Translations under genes and position numbers: made by a program
Assembly: GCA_965223235.1 (NCBI GenBank)
Contig: CBDCVV010000021.1
Location: 620,001 to 684,000, forward strand
Direction: 5' to 3'
DNA: 64,000 nt
DNA from: UBA2589 sp965223235
GTDB taxonomy: Bacteria > Gemmatimonadota > Gemmatimonadetes > Longimicrobiales > Gaopeijiaceae
Shown here: piece after piece, positions 7,775 to 16,431 of the stretch
How positions within the stretch are numbered: position 1 is the stretch's first letter
Layout: each line of letters opens with the position of its first letter
Notes under the pieces: generated by a model
The model's input: only the letters and a program-made list of their open reading frames with translations
Told to the model about the DNA's origin: nothing
Database searches by the model: none

Positions 7775-10753
7775 TTAGCGGGTCGGCACCCCTAAGTCGA
7801 GGTTGCGCTGGCGGTAGTCGAATTTGAGGTCGCGATTGTCCAAGAGGGCGACCTCGAAGCTGAAGGTCCAATTCCCCGTGGCCGTCTGCAGGAAGTCGAA
7901 GTTCGCCTGCCAGCGATGGAGGTCCCGAGTAAGGCGGATCGCGTGATCGTTGAAGGCGCCACGATCCAAGTCGTACGCCGTCCGCCAGCTCACGCTCCAG
8001 TTCTCGGTCGGTTGTAGGCGGAGCGTTCCGCTCAGCATCTCGCTCAAGATGCTGGCACCCGGTATCCGGGGACGTTGCAAGGAGTAGCTCACGTTCGCGT
8101 TCCACCCGCCGGTCGCTCCGCTCCGCGCACTGGGTTGTTGGGGGATCGCCGCTTCGTTCCGAACCGGCATGATCTGCCCTTCCCGCGTCGCGTCTCCGAA
8201 GTCGACCGGAGCCGTCGCATCCGGTTCCTCCGCGGGCGCCTCCAAGGGTCCGTCGTCCCTCCAGAAGGTCAACCATCGGAAGATCGACGATGTCGAACCC
8301 ACCGAGAAGCCGAGATTGAGGCTCGAGAGGTGTGGCTCAAACGTCCTACCCACAACCCGGCCGGTCTCGTCGGGCTCGTCGACGAAGAGCTCGTGGGCCA
8401 TCGACACCGTCATGCCTCTCAGGTAGTCCGACGAGAACTGGTTCTCGAGCCGGGTGGTCTCGAAGCCCGCCAGGAAGACGCCGACTTCGTCCGCCTCGAC
8501 GAAGTCGTACCGGACTACACTCATCCTCCAGGCGAGAAGCGTCGTCGAGGGTGTGGTGAGCAGCCTCCTCGGTCCGCCGTCGGCCTCGGCGGGTAGCGCT
8601 TCCGCCGCCTGGTCCGCCGCATCTACCGAGTCCGGCACAACCGGCAGGCCATCCGGTCCCAGCTGCGCCGGAGCTGCTATGGTGTCGCTCGTCTCGTCCG
8701 GCCGTCGTTTCGCCTCGAAGGTCTGGGTGAGGGAAATCGAGAGCGAGTTCTTCGGCTGAAGCACCCGCGCCCCGAATACAGCCTCTTGGAGTGACGTCGG
8801 CGTCGACTCCGGACTCCACTGGTAGTCGAAGGCGGGGGAGAGCTTGTGCCGAATCGCCTCAAACGGTCCCACACCGGGCCAGAAGCCGTAGATGTCCGTC
8901 TTCAGCTGCGCCCCCAACGACATCCTCGACGGGGCGGAGACAAAGTTCGCCGCCAGCGAATCGGTATCGGATCGGAAGAGGTTGCCCGACAGCGAGAGGC
9001 GCGGCGTGAGCGTCGTCGAGCCGATCAGCTGTTGCTGGTAGCCGACCCCGAGCGACCAATCGAGATCGGCCTCGGCCAGACTCCGAACCGGGGCACCACT
9101 GATGAGCTGAGTCGCTGGAGCCGAATCACCCAAGACGAGCAGGGCCTCGGGCACGTCGATCGTCCTGCGCTCCGTGAGGCCAGCGGATTGTGTGAAGCTG
9201 AGGCGGCCGATACTGAGCGTGCTTCGCGCATCGGCCCCTGCGGTCTCGATGTCGAGCACACTCAACGAGCGGATCGTATCCGGCTGTACACGGTCGGACG
9301 CATTCCGGCGAAAGCTTCCCGACCCGGACCACGTCATGTTGTTGAAGACCCCGGCCTCGCTGCTCGGCGCTCGGAAGAGCGTGATCGGTGACAAAGAAAG
9401 ATTGACTGAGGGGAGCAACCACTCGACGCGATCGTCGGACAGGTACTCCTTACGACTCGCCGAAAAGGAGAGGCTCCCCCAGTCGAAGCGTCGATTCAGA
9501 CCGGCATCGGAGTCGATCGAACCGGTCACCTCACGCGGATCGAAGGAGTTTTCTCGCACGAAGTCGGTGTCGGTGATGAATCGGCCGGACACACTCAGAC
9601 GCGTCCGCTCATCGATGTCCCACCCGTGACGCGTGTCGACACCGAACTCACCGCTCCCGTCGGCATTCCAATACCGGCGAACCGCGACGTCACCCTGGAG
9701 GAACTGTCTCGGGAAGTTGTACCGGAAGGACCCCGTCAGCGCGAGGAAGGTCTCACTGAACCAGTCCATGGCGGTAAGGGCGTCGAAGTGATCGTTGATC
9801 GCCCAGTAGAAGCCGACGTTGCTCACCCGCCGACGGTATCCGCCCGACGTCCGCACGATGTCGTTCACGCTAAAGCGTGGGGTTAGGAGTCCGGACGAAC
9901 GCCCGCGCGAGAGGCTCTGTGCCATGAATGGGAGCCAAGCCACAGGAACATCCGCGAAGTACAGCGTCACGTCCTTCGCGACCATCCAATGCCCGTTGAC
10001 GATCTTGATCTCGCCAGTCTCGAAGTGATAGTGGGCGTCTTCGATATCACATGAAGTGAATTGGGCGTGCGCCATGAACGTCGAATCGGGGGAAGCAAAC
10101 GGCATTTCACCGTTCACCCGCCAATTCGCGCCCTGTTGGGCGAACATCGTCTCGGCTTCGTCGGCCGTGCCTCGACTCTGCTCGAGGCTGTAGATCATCC
10201 GAGCCGCGTCGACCGCCTCTCCGTCCGGTGGGGTGAAGGTGGCCAACCCAACGGTCGACATCGACCCCGCCGGTTCGTCGAAGGTGATCGAGGTGTCCGC
10301 TTCGAGCACACTCCCCTCGCTCAAGATCCGTGCTCGCCCGCCATCGGGAGCCTGGAGCGTCAGCACCCGTTCCTCGGCCGCGAACTGGGCCGATTCGGCG
10401 TGGTACTCGGTGAGGGTGTACCCAGGTAAGGCAGAGAGTGCGAGCGAGATCGAATCGAGGCTCGAGACGCTCCCGCCGGCTAACGCCTCCGCCGCCACTT
10501 CGAGGGAATCCCGCACGAAGAGGATGCTGTCTTCACCCGGAAGCCTCGCGAGGCTCTGGAGGCGTTCCAGGACGCGGGCTCGTGTCGTATCGACCTGCAT
10601 GGAGTCGCGTGCCACGGAGTCCGCGACCACAACCGTGTCCACGCGGACGGTATCTCCTGTGACCTGCCCCTCGAGCTGCCCTGGCGCGCCCAGTGCGACT
10701 CCGAGGAGGAGGGCGATCGTCCCTGCGACCTTACCAGCTACCGCGCGTCGCAC
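7775..10753 (-). CDS. lptD: LPS-assembly outer-membrane protein LptD (OstA/Imp)
   Basis: A 992-residue protein with a signal peptide (hydrophobic core about residues 9-24, then GQLEGQ). A periplasmic OstA-like segment follows: YHAESAQF, then the CDIEDAHYHF motif typical of LptD just before the barrel. A long C-terminal beta-barrel runs to the end (alternating patterns, ending RQRNLDLGVPTR). In the Lpt pathway this protein inserts LPS into the outer leaflet. The inserted acidic/Pro-rich stretch around residues 690-730 is probably an extracellular or disordered loop. It starts 13 bases after the tatC stop, so both are probably in one transcript. The rest of the Lpt machinery is not in the window. 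Confidence 0.88.
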   Translation of the reverse strand: MRRAVAGKVAGTIALLLGVALGAPGQLEGQVTGDTVRVDTVVVADSVARDSMQVDTTRARVLERLQSLARLPGEDSILFVRDSLEVAAEALAGGSVSSLDSISLALSALPGYTLTEYHAESAQFAAEERVLTLQAPDGGRARILSEGSVLEADTSITFDEPAGSMSTVGLATFTPPDGEAVDAARMIYSLEQSRGTADEAETMFAQQGANWRVNGEMPFASPDSTFMAHAQFTSCDIEDAHYHFETGEIKIVNGHWMVAKDVTLYFADVPVAWLPFMAQSLSRGRSSGLLTPRFSVNDIVRTSGGYRRRVSNVGFYWAINDHFDALTAMDWFSETFLALTGSFRYNFPRQFLQGDVAVRRYWNADGSGEFGVDTRHGWDIDERTRLSVSGRFITDTDFVRENSFDPREVTGSIDSDAGLNRRFDWGSLSFSASRKEYLSDDRVEWLLPSVNLSLSPITLFRAPSSEAGVFNNMTWSGSGSFRRNASDRVQPDTIRSLSVLDIETAGADARSTLSIGRLSFTQSAGLTERRTIDVPEALLVLGDSAPATQLISGAPVRSLAEADLDWSLGVGYQQQLIGSTTLTPRLSLSGNLFRSDTDSLAANFVSAPSRMSLGAQLKTDIYGFWPGVGPFEAIRHKLSPAFDYQWSPESTPTSLQEAVFGARVLQPKNSLSISLTQTFEAKRRPDETSDTIAAPAQLGPDGLPVVPDSVDAADQAAEALPAEADGGPRRLLTTPSTTLLAWRMSVVRYDFVEADEVGVFLAGFETTRLENQFSSDYLRGMTVSMAHELFVDEPDETGRVVGRTFEPHLSSLNLGFSVGSTSSIFRWLTFWRDDGPLEAPAEEPDATAPVDFGDATREGQIMPVRNEAAIPQQPSARSGATGGWNANVSYSLQRPRIPGASILSEMLSGTLRLQPTENWSVSWRTAYDLDRGAFNDHAIRLTRDLHRWQANFDFLQTATGNWTFSFEVALLDNRDLKFDYRQRNLDLGVPTR

Positions 10754-10766
10754 CGACCCGTGATCC

Positions 10767-11588
10767 TCAAGCCTCGTCCCGGTCGCCCCGCTCGACGGAA
10801 TCGGTCGGCGGATCGAGGCTCGCCTCGTACTCGCGGTTCGCCTTCTCTCGGCGACGATACACCCCCACGCACAAGAAGATGCTGAACTCGTATAGCACGA
10901 CGAGCGGAAGCATCATCATGATCGTCAGGGTGATGACGTCTCCTGGCGTGATGAGGCTCGCGAGCACGGTGATCAAGACGATGGCGTGCCGGCGCTTCGA
11001 GCGGAGCAACTCCGGGGTCACCAGACCCATCAAGCTCAGCGCCAAAATCACGATCGGGAGCTCGAAGACTGCTCCGAACGCGATCAGCATCTTCACGATG
11101 AAACCGAGTGACTTGTTGATCTCCAACTGACCCTCGAGCGATTCGTCGAGGAAATTCCCGAAGAACTCCAGCGTCACCGGCAACGCCGCGAAGTACGCGA
11201 GGGCGACTCCCCCGATGAAGAGAAGGAGTCCGAGGTAGAGCGCGGGCACGATCGCTCGCTTCTCGTGGCTCTCGAGCGCCGGAGAAAGAAAGGACCACGT
11301 GTGGTACACGAGGATCGGGAAGGAGAGAAGAATCCCTCCGTAGATCGCGAGCCGAAGCGTGACGAAGAAGGGGTCGGCGGGTGACAGGTAGATCAGCTGC
11401 AGGCTCTGATCGTCATACGCGTCACGGATCGGCTGAACCAGGAGCTCGAGCACGTCGAAGTAGTAGACCAACGCAAAGGAGACACCCGCACACAGCACGA
11501 GGGCGAGGAGGGACCAAAGGATCCTCCATCGAAGCTCCTCGAGGTGATCGAGGAAGGGCATTTCCCCCCGTGTGTTTCGTTGAGCCAT
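10767..11588 (-). CDS. tatC: Sec-independent protein translocase TatC
   Basis: A six-helix membrane protein of 273 residues when started at the ATG at 11588; a TTG at 11618 is also in frame. The N-terminal family signature FLDHLEELRWRI is present, as are the SFLSPAL loop and the helix near LITPGDVITL. TatC is the receptor for twin-arginine signal peptides and works with TatA. It has a charged cytoplasmic tail (RRREKANREYE). It lies between nrdR (upstream) and lptD (downstream), with an 8-bp hairpin in the nrdR-tatC junction. Confidence 0.95.
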   Translation of the reverse strand: MAQRNTRGEMPFLDHLEELRWRILWSLLALVLCAGVSFALVYYFDVLELLVQPIRDAYDDQSLQLIYLSPADPFFVTLRLAIYGGILLSFPILVYHTWSFLSPALESHEKRAIVPALYLGLLLFIGGVALAYFAALPVTLEFFGNFLDESLEGQLEINKSLGFIVKMLIAFGAVFELPIVILALSLMGLVTPELLRSKRRHAIVLITVLASLITPGDVITLTIMMMLPLVVLYEFSIFLCVGVYRRREKANREYEASLDPPTDSVERGDRDEA

Positions 11589-11625
11589 GGTGCGCGCTGT
11601 CGCTGAATGCCGTGCCAATGGGCGG

Positions 11626-11646
11626 TTAGTGGCTGCCGGCCACTAA
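11626..11646 (-). other. Short hairpin at the nrdR-tatC junction
   Basis: A perfect 8-bp stem (TTAGTGGC with GCCACTAA) and a 5-base loop span the nrdR stop codon. There is no following U-tract, so it is more likely an mRNA processing or stability structure than a terminator. Confidence 0.4.
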
Positions 11647-12140
11647 ATCGGCATCTCCACCTGGTTGCGGCGCAACTCCTCCCGCTGAGCTGCCGCCGCC
11701 ATCTCGTCGACGAACTCCTGGAACTCGCCGGCATCTTGGAAGTTCCGATACACCGAGGCAAAGCGCACGAATGCGACCCGGTCGAGGGGACGGAGCCGCT
11801 CCATCACGAGCTGACCCAAGCGGACGCTAGGCACCTCGACTCCGGCTTCCCGCGAGAACTCGTCTTCGATGTCATCCACCAGTGCCTCGATCTCGACCGC
11901 TGAAACAGGCCGCTTCGCGCACGCGACCTTCACGCTCCGCAACAGCTTGGCTCGGTCGAAGTCTTCGATGGCTCCCGAGCGCTTGAGCACCTGGATCGGG
12001 CGCTCCTCCACGTATTCATAGGTGGTGAAGCGGGCGCCGCACACGGTGCACTCTCTGCGCCGCCGCACAGCTCGGCCGCCGCGGCTCGCTCGGGTGTCGA
12101 CGACCCGGTTCTCCGTGGCGTCACACTGGGGGCACCGCAA
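11643..12140 (-). CDS. nrdR: Transcriptional repressor NrdR
   Basis: A 165-residue protein with the NrdR layout: an N-terminal zinc ribbon (MRCPQC...CTVCGARF), then an ATP-cone (VLKRSGAIEDFDRAKLLRSV). The family senses ATP/dATP and represses ribonucleotide reductase genes by binding paired NrdR boxes. Its targets are not in this window. It sits 8 bases after the cpoB stop and precedes tatC and lptD on the same strand, an arrangement that says little about its targets. Confidence 0.96.
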   Translation of the reverse strand: MRCPQCDATENRVVDTRASRGGRAVRRRRECTVCGARFTTYEYVEERPIQVLKRSGAIEDFDRAKLLRSVKVACAKRPVSAVEIEALVDDIEDEFSREAGVEVPSVRLGQLVMERLRPLDRVAFVRFASVYRNFQDAGEFQEFVDEMAAAAQREELRRNQVEMPI

Positions 12141-12148
12141 ACGAAGGC

Positions 12149-12931
12149 CTACCCGATCTCGTCGAGCATCTCCCCCGCCATCGACGCGACGAGGGACTGC
12201 GGATAGGTGTTCAAGATTCGCTCCAGCGTCGCCTTGGCGTCGTCGACGTTCCCTTCCTCCACCTGAATCTGGGCAATGCGGTACATCGCCTCAGGCACGA
12301 TTTGATGCGTAGGGAAGAGTGACTGGATCTGCTGAAAGGCGTTCAACGCGTCTTCCGGACGTCCTTGCTCGACGAGGATATCCGCGAGGAGGTAGTGCGC
12401 TCGCGGCACCTGCGGGTGGTCCGGAAACTGCGTGATGAAGTCCTGGAAAGCCTGTGTGGCCGAGCGCAGCGATCCCTGGGTCATCAGATCGCTGGCCGTC
12501 GTCCAAAGCTGGTCGGCCGTGCCCCCATCACCGAGCAGGCTCTCTCCTCCACCCGACCCTCCGACCGAACCGACGGACCCGCCGGGCGCACGGCGCATGT
12601 TGGCGAGCTGATCGCGAATAGCCGACAGCCCACGCTGATTCTCCCCGACCATCGCCTCGAGTCGCTGCTGCGACTGGGCGATGTCCCGGAGCTGACGGTT
12701 GACGTCGCCCCGGAGGTCGAACATCGCGTCGCCTTGATTCCGGAGCGTGTCTTGCGTCGACAACGTCTGCTCGCGGATCTCGGCCATCAGCGAATCCTGG
12801 CGGGCGGAAACCGCCCGGAGCTCTTCCTGCAAGAGACGGATGTCGCCCTTCATGGCGCATCCGGTCGCAACGCATACGACGGCCAGCGCGGAGAGGGCGC
12901 GGACCGTCGGTTTCAAGTACGTAATCTTCAT
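12149..12931 (-). CDS. cpoB: Tol-Pal accessory protein CpoB (YbgF)
   Basis: The ATG at 12931 is chosen because it begins MKITYLKPT and leads to a lipoprotein-type signal with ATGC; the longer in-frame start at 12964 would lie inside a hairpin. Of 260 residues, the first third is coiled coil (LLQEELRAVSARQDSLMAEI), a Gly/Ser-rich linker follows, and three TPR repeats occupy the C-terminus (AHYLLADILVEQGRPEDALNAF). In other bacteria CpoB links the Tol-Pal machine to peptidoglycan synthesis during division. It follows pal across a hairpin and precedes nrdR by 8 bases. Confidence 0.88.
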   Translation of the reverse strand: MKITYLKPTVRALSALAVVCVATGCAMKGDIRLLQEELRAVSARQDSLMAEIREQTLSTQDTLRNQGDAMFDLRGDVNRQLRDIAQSQQRLEAMVGENQRGLSAIRDQLANMRRAPGGSVGSVGGSGGGESLLGDGGTADQLWTTASDLMTQGSLRSATQAFQDFITQFPDHPQVPRAHYLLADILVEQGRPEDALNAFQQIQSLFPTHQIVPEAMYRIAQIQVEEGNVDDAKATLERILNTYPQSLVASMAGEMLDEIG

Positions 12932-12947
12932 AATGCCGATGCACACG

Positions 12948-12979
12948 GACCCCTCCCCCGGCACGCCGGGGGAGGGGTC
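12948..12979 (-). terminator. Strong hairpin between pal and cpoB
   Basis: A GC-rich stem of 14-15 bp (12948-12962 with 12965-12979) with a minimal loop lies in the 66-base gap between pal and cpoB. There is no U-tract on the minus strand. It may be a partial terminator or attenuator lowering cpoB relative to pal, or an mRNA-end stabiliser for pal. Confidence 0.55.
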
Positions 12980-12997
12980 TCGATGGGGTTCATGCGG

Positions 12998-13591
12998 TTA
13001 GTTCGGCGGATTGATCGCGTTGGATCCCGCTGTAATCACGAACTGACCACGCCGGTTTCTTGCCCATGCGGACTCGGTGTCGCCCTGCTGCAACGGGCGC
13101 CCTTCACCGAACGAGACAATCTCGAACCGGTTCTCGGCGAGGCCGAAGCCTACCAAGTACTGGCGGATCGCCTCAGCGCGGCGGTTCCCGAGTGCAATGT
13201 TGTACTCGGTCGAGCCTCGCTCGTCCGCATGTCCTTCGATGCGGAGCTGCACGTCGGGACTCGCACGCAAGATGTCGACCTTGGCGCGCAGAGCCGTCTG
13301 AGCATCCCCACGGATCTCGGACATGTCGTAGTCGAAGAAGACCATCTCCTCGAGCGTGGCGCGAGCCTCGCGGATGAGGCGCTCGCGCTCAGCCGCAGCC
13401 GCTCTCTCAGCTGCCAGGCGCGCAGCCTCCTCTTCAGCTGCGCGGCGTGCGGCATCGACGGAGTCTTGCCAGGCTCTCAAGGAGTCCTGATCAGGCATTG
13501 GTGGCGGTGGCGGCGGTGGCGGATCCCCTCCGCATGCGCCCACCAGCAAGGTGGCCGCAAAGACCGTGACGAAGAAACGACGGACGATCAT
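12998..13591 (-). CDS. pal: Peptidoglycan-associated lipoprotein Pal
   Basis: A 197-residue OmpA-family lipoprotein. The signal ends in lipobox VGAC and is followed by a run of eight prolines. A charged Ala/Glu/Arg helix (about residues 40-80) precedes the OmpA-like domain, which has FFDYDMSEI, IEGHADERGSTEYNIALGNRRA and the FGEGRP loop; the peptidoglycan-contacting Asp and Arg pattern (ADERG, NRRA) is intact. It anchors the outer membrane to the cell wall as the receptor for TolB. It is the first gene after a good promoter, with cpoB behind it. Confidence 0.95.
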   Translation of the reverse strand: MIVRRFFVTVFAATLLVGACGGDPPPPPPPPMPDQDSLRAWQDSVDAARRAAEEEAARLAAERAAAAERERLIREARATLEEMVFFDYDMSEIRGDAQTALRAKVDILRASPDVQLRIEGHADERGSTEYNIALGNRRAEAIRQYLVGFGLAENRFEIVSFGEGRPLQQGDTESAWARNRRGQFVITAGSNAINPPN

Positions 13592-13677
13592 CCCATCTCC
13601 CGGGTTGAACGAGCTTGTGGAACTGCAGAACGAATGCTGGCTTCGTCGCTCGACGCCACGAAGCTAACGCCCTTTCG

Positions 13678-13697
13678 CAGGGGGGAAAGGCCCCCTG
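13678..13697 (-). promoter_or_regulatory. 5'-leader hairpin of the pal transcript
   Basis: A 7-bp G/C stem (CAGGGGG with CCCCCTG) and 6-base loop begin about where the predicted pal transcript starts. A stem at the 5' end of an mRNA usually slows decay; it could also regulate translation, though it is about 90 bases from the pal ATG. Confidence 0.45.
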
Positions 13698-13698
13698 T

Positions 13699-13727
13699 CT
13701 TATAGGTGTTGAGACGGCGAATAGCAA
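13699..13727 (-). promoter_or_regulatory. Sigma70-type promoter of pal-cpoB
   Basis: The minus strand reads TTGCTA (13722-13727), exactly 17 bases, then TATAAG (13699-13704). The -10 matches 5 of 6 consensus bases and the -35 matches 4 of 6. It lies about 108 bases upstream of the pal ATG, in the 200-base gap after tolB, and splits the Tol region into two transcripts. Confidence 0.6.
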
Positions 13728-13793
13728 GGTTTTTCGCGGCTTGCCGGCCCATTGGGGCTCGGCGGGCGCGAAGCTCGACGAAGATTGCCGGGT

Positions 13794-15220
13794 TCATCGC
13801 GCCTCGAGGGCCGGGGACCAGTCGGGAAGGTCGACGCGTCGACCCGCCAAGAGTGGTCGAACCTTGCCGGTAGCGGCGTCGGCAATCATCAGGCCGTAGC
13901 CCCATGATCGTTCCCCGACAAAGACCAGATGACGGCCATCCGGGGCCCAACTCGGGGCCTCGTTATTGCCTTCGGTCGTGAGCTGACGGAGCACCTTCCC
14001 GCCGTCCGCGAGATCCGCGACGAGGATGTGGTATCGACCGGAGCGATCGATACGCCCGTGGAAGGCGACACGGTCTCCATGGGGCGACCAGTCAGGCGCC
14101 GCGTAGAAGCCACCACTCCCGTACTCGTACGGCGAGAGCGTCTCGGGCGAGCCGCCCTCGGCGGGCATGATCATGACTTGAGGCCGGGCGTCGCCGTAAC
14201 GCATCGTCATGAACGAGAGGAACCGGCCATCTGGCGAGTACGTCGGAGACGTGTCGTACCAGGGGCCACCGGAAAGGAACGCGAGGCAGCAATCCGCGTC
14301 GAGGTCGTAACTGAAGAGACCGCTTTGCGACGAACTGCCGTTGATCGTGAACGCGATTGTCCGGCCGTCGGCGTGGTATGTCGGGGTCACGTAGTCCCCA
14401 TTACCACGAAGGGCCGGTAGGGCGCGCTCGTTATTCCCGAAGCGGTCGATCTCGTAGATCCGGGGCACCCCCGTCTTGTACGAGTGGAAGGCGATGCGCT
14501 CGCCATCGGGCGACCACGTCGCCGACTGCGTGAGGTGGTTGTAGTGCGTGAGTCGGCGGAGGTTCTCCCCGTCCGAGTCGATCACGTACAGATCCTGGTT
14601 CCCGTCCGAAGCGAGCATCGAAAAGACGATCCGGCTGGCCGCCATTCCCGGATCTCCCGTCGACCACTCTACGACGGCATCGGAAGAGCGATGGACCGCC
14701 ATCCGGAAGTCTTCGTCCGTGTCGGCCGGGAGCGTGAAGCTCCCCCGATCCACGACCTCCCCGTAGACAACGTCGTGGAGCTCCAACTGAACGAGATAGC
14801 CACCCCCGGACGCCTCGACCTGACCCGTGACCAGCCACACCGCGCCCAGCCGATCCCATAAGCCGTAGTCGACCTCCGTCCCCGCGATTGCACCGGGAAG
14901 CGAATCCATGACGGTGAAACGGTCGGAGTTGCGGAGATCTCGCCCGATGATCGCCTCGACCTGAGGAGCAATCCGCTCCCCTCCGTACATCACCGACGAA
15001 AGGCTGGATCGCCAAGCGCGGGCTGGTAACTGCTCGTATACACGAGCCCCAGCTCCACGCCAGGTAGGTCTTCTTGCGCCGCGGCGGTGGTGGGTCCGAG
15101 GAGCCCCAACGCGGCAAGCCCAAGCAGTCGCCAGCCCACGATCCGACGATACGCCGCACACTCGACCCAATCGCACTGTAAAACCTTCACTGCTCTAGCC
15201 CCTTCACCCATAGTAGTCAT
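13794..15220 (-). CDS. tolB: Tol-Pal translocation protein TolB, reading frame broken near its N-terminus
   Basis: The body (13794 to about 14996) encodes the TolB N-domain (APQVEAIIGRDLRNSDRF) and a beta-propeller with repeated WSPDG/YSPDG units. The signal peptide and first mature strand are in a different frame that starts at the ATG at 15220, 9 bases after the tonB/tolA-like stop: LLGLAALGLL, TTAAAQ, GVELGLVY. Between them a third frame carries RLAIQPF. Each junction (near 15020-15022, a CCC run, and 14997-15001, a TTT run) needs removal of one base to restore frame. TolB is the periplasmic partner of Pal in the Tol-Pal system. Both breaks are probably sequence errors, since every segment stays TolB-like. 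A caller using the body frame alone would start at 15176 with a nonsense N-terminus. Confidence 0.85.
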
Positions 15221-15228
15221 GATTGTGC

Positions 15229-15982
15229 TTACGCGCTTCCCAAGTCAGAACCGAACAACAGCTCCTGTCCACTCGGCGTGAACCGGAATCGGATCGGGGA
15301 ACCGTTCGTAGGGCAGATCCTCCGGGAGTGGCCCGAATCGACCGCTCACCCGCGCACTCGACCGCAGCCATGGCACTGAAGTCGAACGCAGAGTTCCCCG
15401 ACCGCTGGTGGAAGTTGATGTCCTCAACAGTCCCGTCACGCTCAATCGCGAACTGCAGAACCGTCTCCCAACTGCCCACCGCCCTGCCACCGCAGGCATC
15501 GATTGATCTGCGTAGATGATCCGCTCATAGTAGGCAGGATAGTCGCGACGAAGGCCTTCCATCCGGACTTCGATCCCCTGTCCTGTCTCATCGGGCTCAT
15601 CGTCCGTCGGCTCGTCATCGCTCGTCGCCTCGACCGCCTCGTCGGCCACCTCAGGCGGCTGCTCTGGCGCCGGCTCTTCCTCCGTCGTTTCCGGTTCTTC
15701 GTCCAAGATCTCGACCGTCTCTTCGGGGGTCGGGGTCGGGTCGGGTGGTGTCGGCTCCGGATCGGGGCGCTCGACTACGAGCTCTTCGGCGGCGTCCTGC
15801 GGGGTCTCTGAGAAGTTCGCGGGCGGCGGCGAAACGATCTCGATCTGGTAGGTGACGAACTCAGTGGCGTCCACCGCAACGAGCGTCGACGCCCACAAGA
15901 GCGAGAGAAGTGCCCCGTGCAGCGCGATCGAGAGCGCCCCGGCGCGCTTGTCAAAAGGATCGAGACGACGACGCTTACCCAT
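15229..15982 (-). CDS. TonB/TolA-like energy-transducing protein, four frame breaks in C-terminal domain
   Basis: The ATG at 15982 gives a cytoplasmic MGKRRRLDPFDKRAG, one membrane helix (about residues 18-38), then a Pro/Glu/Asp/Thr-rich linker ending near EVRMEGL. The globular C-terminal domain is split over three frames: YPAYYERII, then TQINRCLRWQGG, then SWETVLQFAIERDGTVEDI and SAMAAVECAG, then GRFGPLPEDLPYERF, and finally PIRFRFTPSGQELLFG with TAA at 15229-15231. The breaks are near 15514, 15475-15477, 15347 and 15296-15299; each is one extra base, mostly in homopolymers. Its place between tolR and tolB and the missing tolA suggest it serves as TolA. Without frame repair the ORF would end at 15245 with a wrong tail. 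Confidence 0.82.
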
Positions 15983-15984
15983 CG

Positions 15985-16425
15985 TCACTCTCCACCCGGG
16001 TGAGGCTCGCCCACGAGCGACCAAGGAACACCACTCTCTTGGGCGATCCCCATCGTCTGTAGGACCGGCCCGTAGCTGGCGAGAGAGTCCGCCCGGATGT
16101 ACACCCGTTCGATTTCACCCACGGCGAGAAGCTGGGGCAAGCTCGCGCTCAACTCACCTTGTGTGACGACGCGATCCTCCATGTAGATCACGTTGTCTCG
16201 AGTCACAGTGACGAAGAACGGCGCGTCCTGAGAGGTCAACGGCTCGACCTGGGCGCGCGGAATCGCGACCTCGATCCCGCCTTGTAGAATCGGGGCCGTA
16301 ATGATGAAGATGACGAGCAGCGTAAACGCCACGTCTACCAAGCTGGTGACGTTGATATCCGCGTTGATCGGCAAGTCATTTCGACTCCGCGATCCCGCGC
16401 GCCGGCGCGTTCCAACACTCGACAT
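15985..16425 (-). CDS. tolR: ExbD/TolR family inner-membrane protein
   Basis: A 146-residue protein with a basic N-terminus, one membrane helix (about residues 24-45) that contains the conserved Asp in LVDVAFTLLVIFI, and a periplasmic ExbD/TolR domain (VIYMEDRVVTQGEL; VYIRADSLASYGPVLQTM). With TolQ it forms the proton-driven motor. Its stop lies 2 bases before the ATG of the TonB/TolA-like gene and its start 6 bases after tolQ, so the three are one operon. Confidence 0.93.
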   Translation of the reverse strand: MSSVGTRRRAGSRSRNDLPINADINVTSLVDVAFTLLVIFIITAPILQGGIEVAIPRAQVEPLTSQDAPFFVTVTRDNVIYMEDRVVTQGELSASLPQLLAVGEIERVYIRADSLASYGPVLQTMGIAQESGVPWSLVGEPHPGGE

Positions 16426-16431
16426 GCTGAG

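Noticed and set aside
12365..13705. 446-codon plus-strand open frame
   Set aside because: It is antisense to cpoB and pal, whose minus-strand products carry clear signal peptides and domains; its protein shows no domain.
14431..15159. Separate minus-strand gene in the tolB region
   Set aside because: Only its first part (RLAIQPF) is meaningful and it belongs to TolB; the rest is a shifted frame of the TolB propeller.
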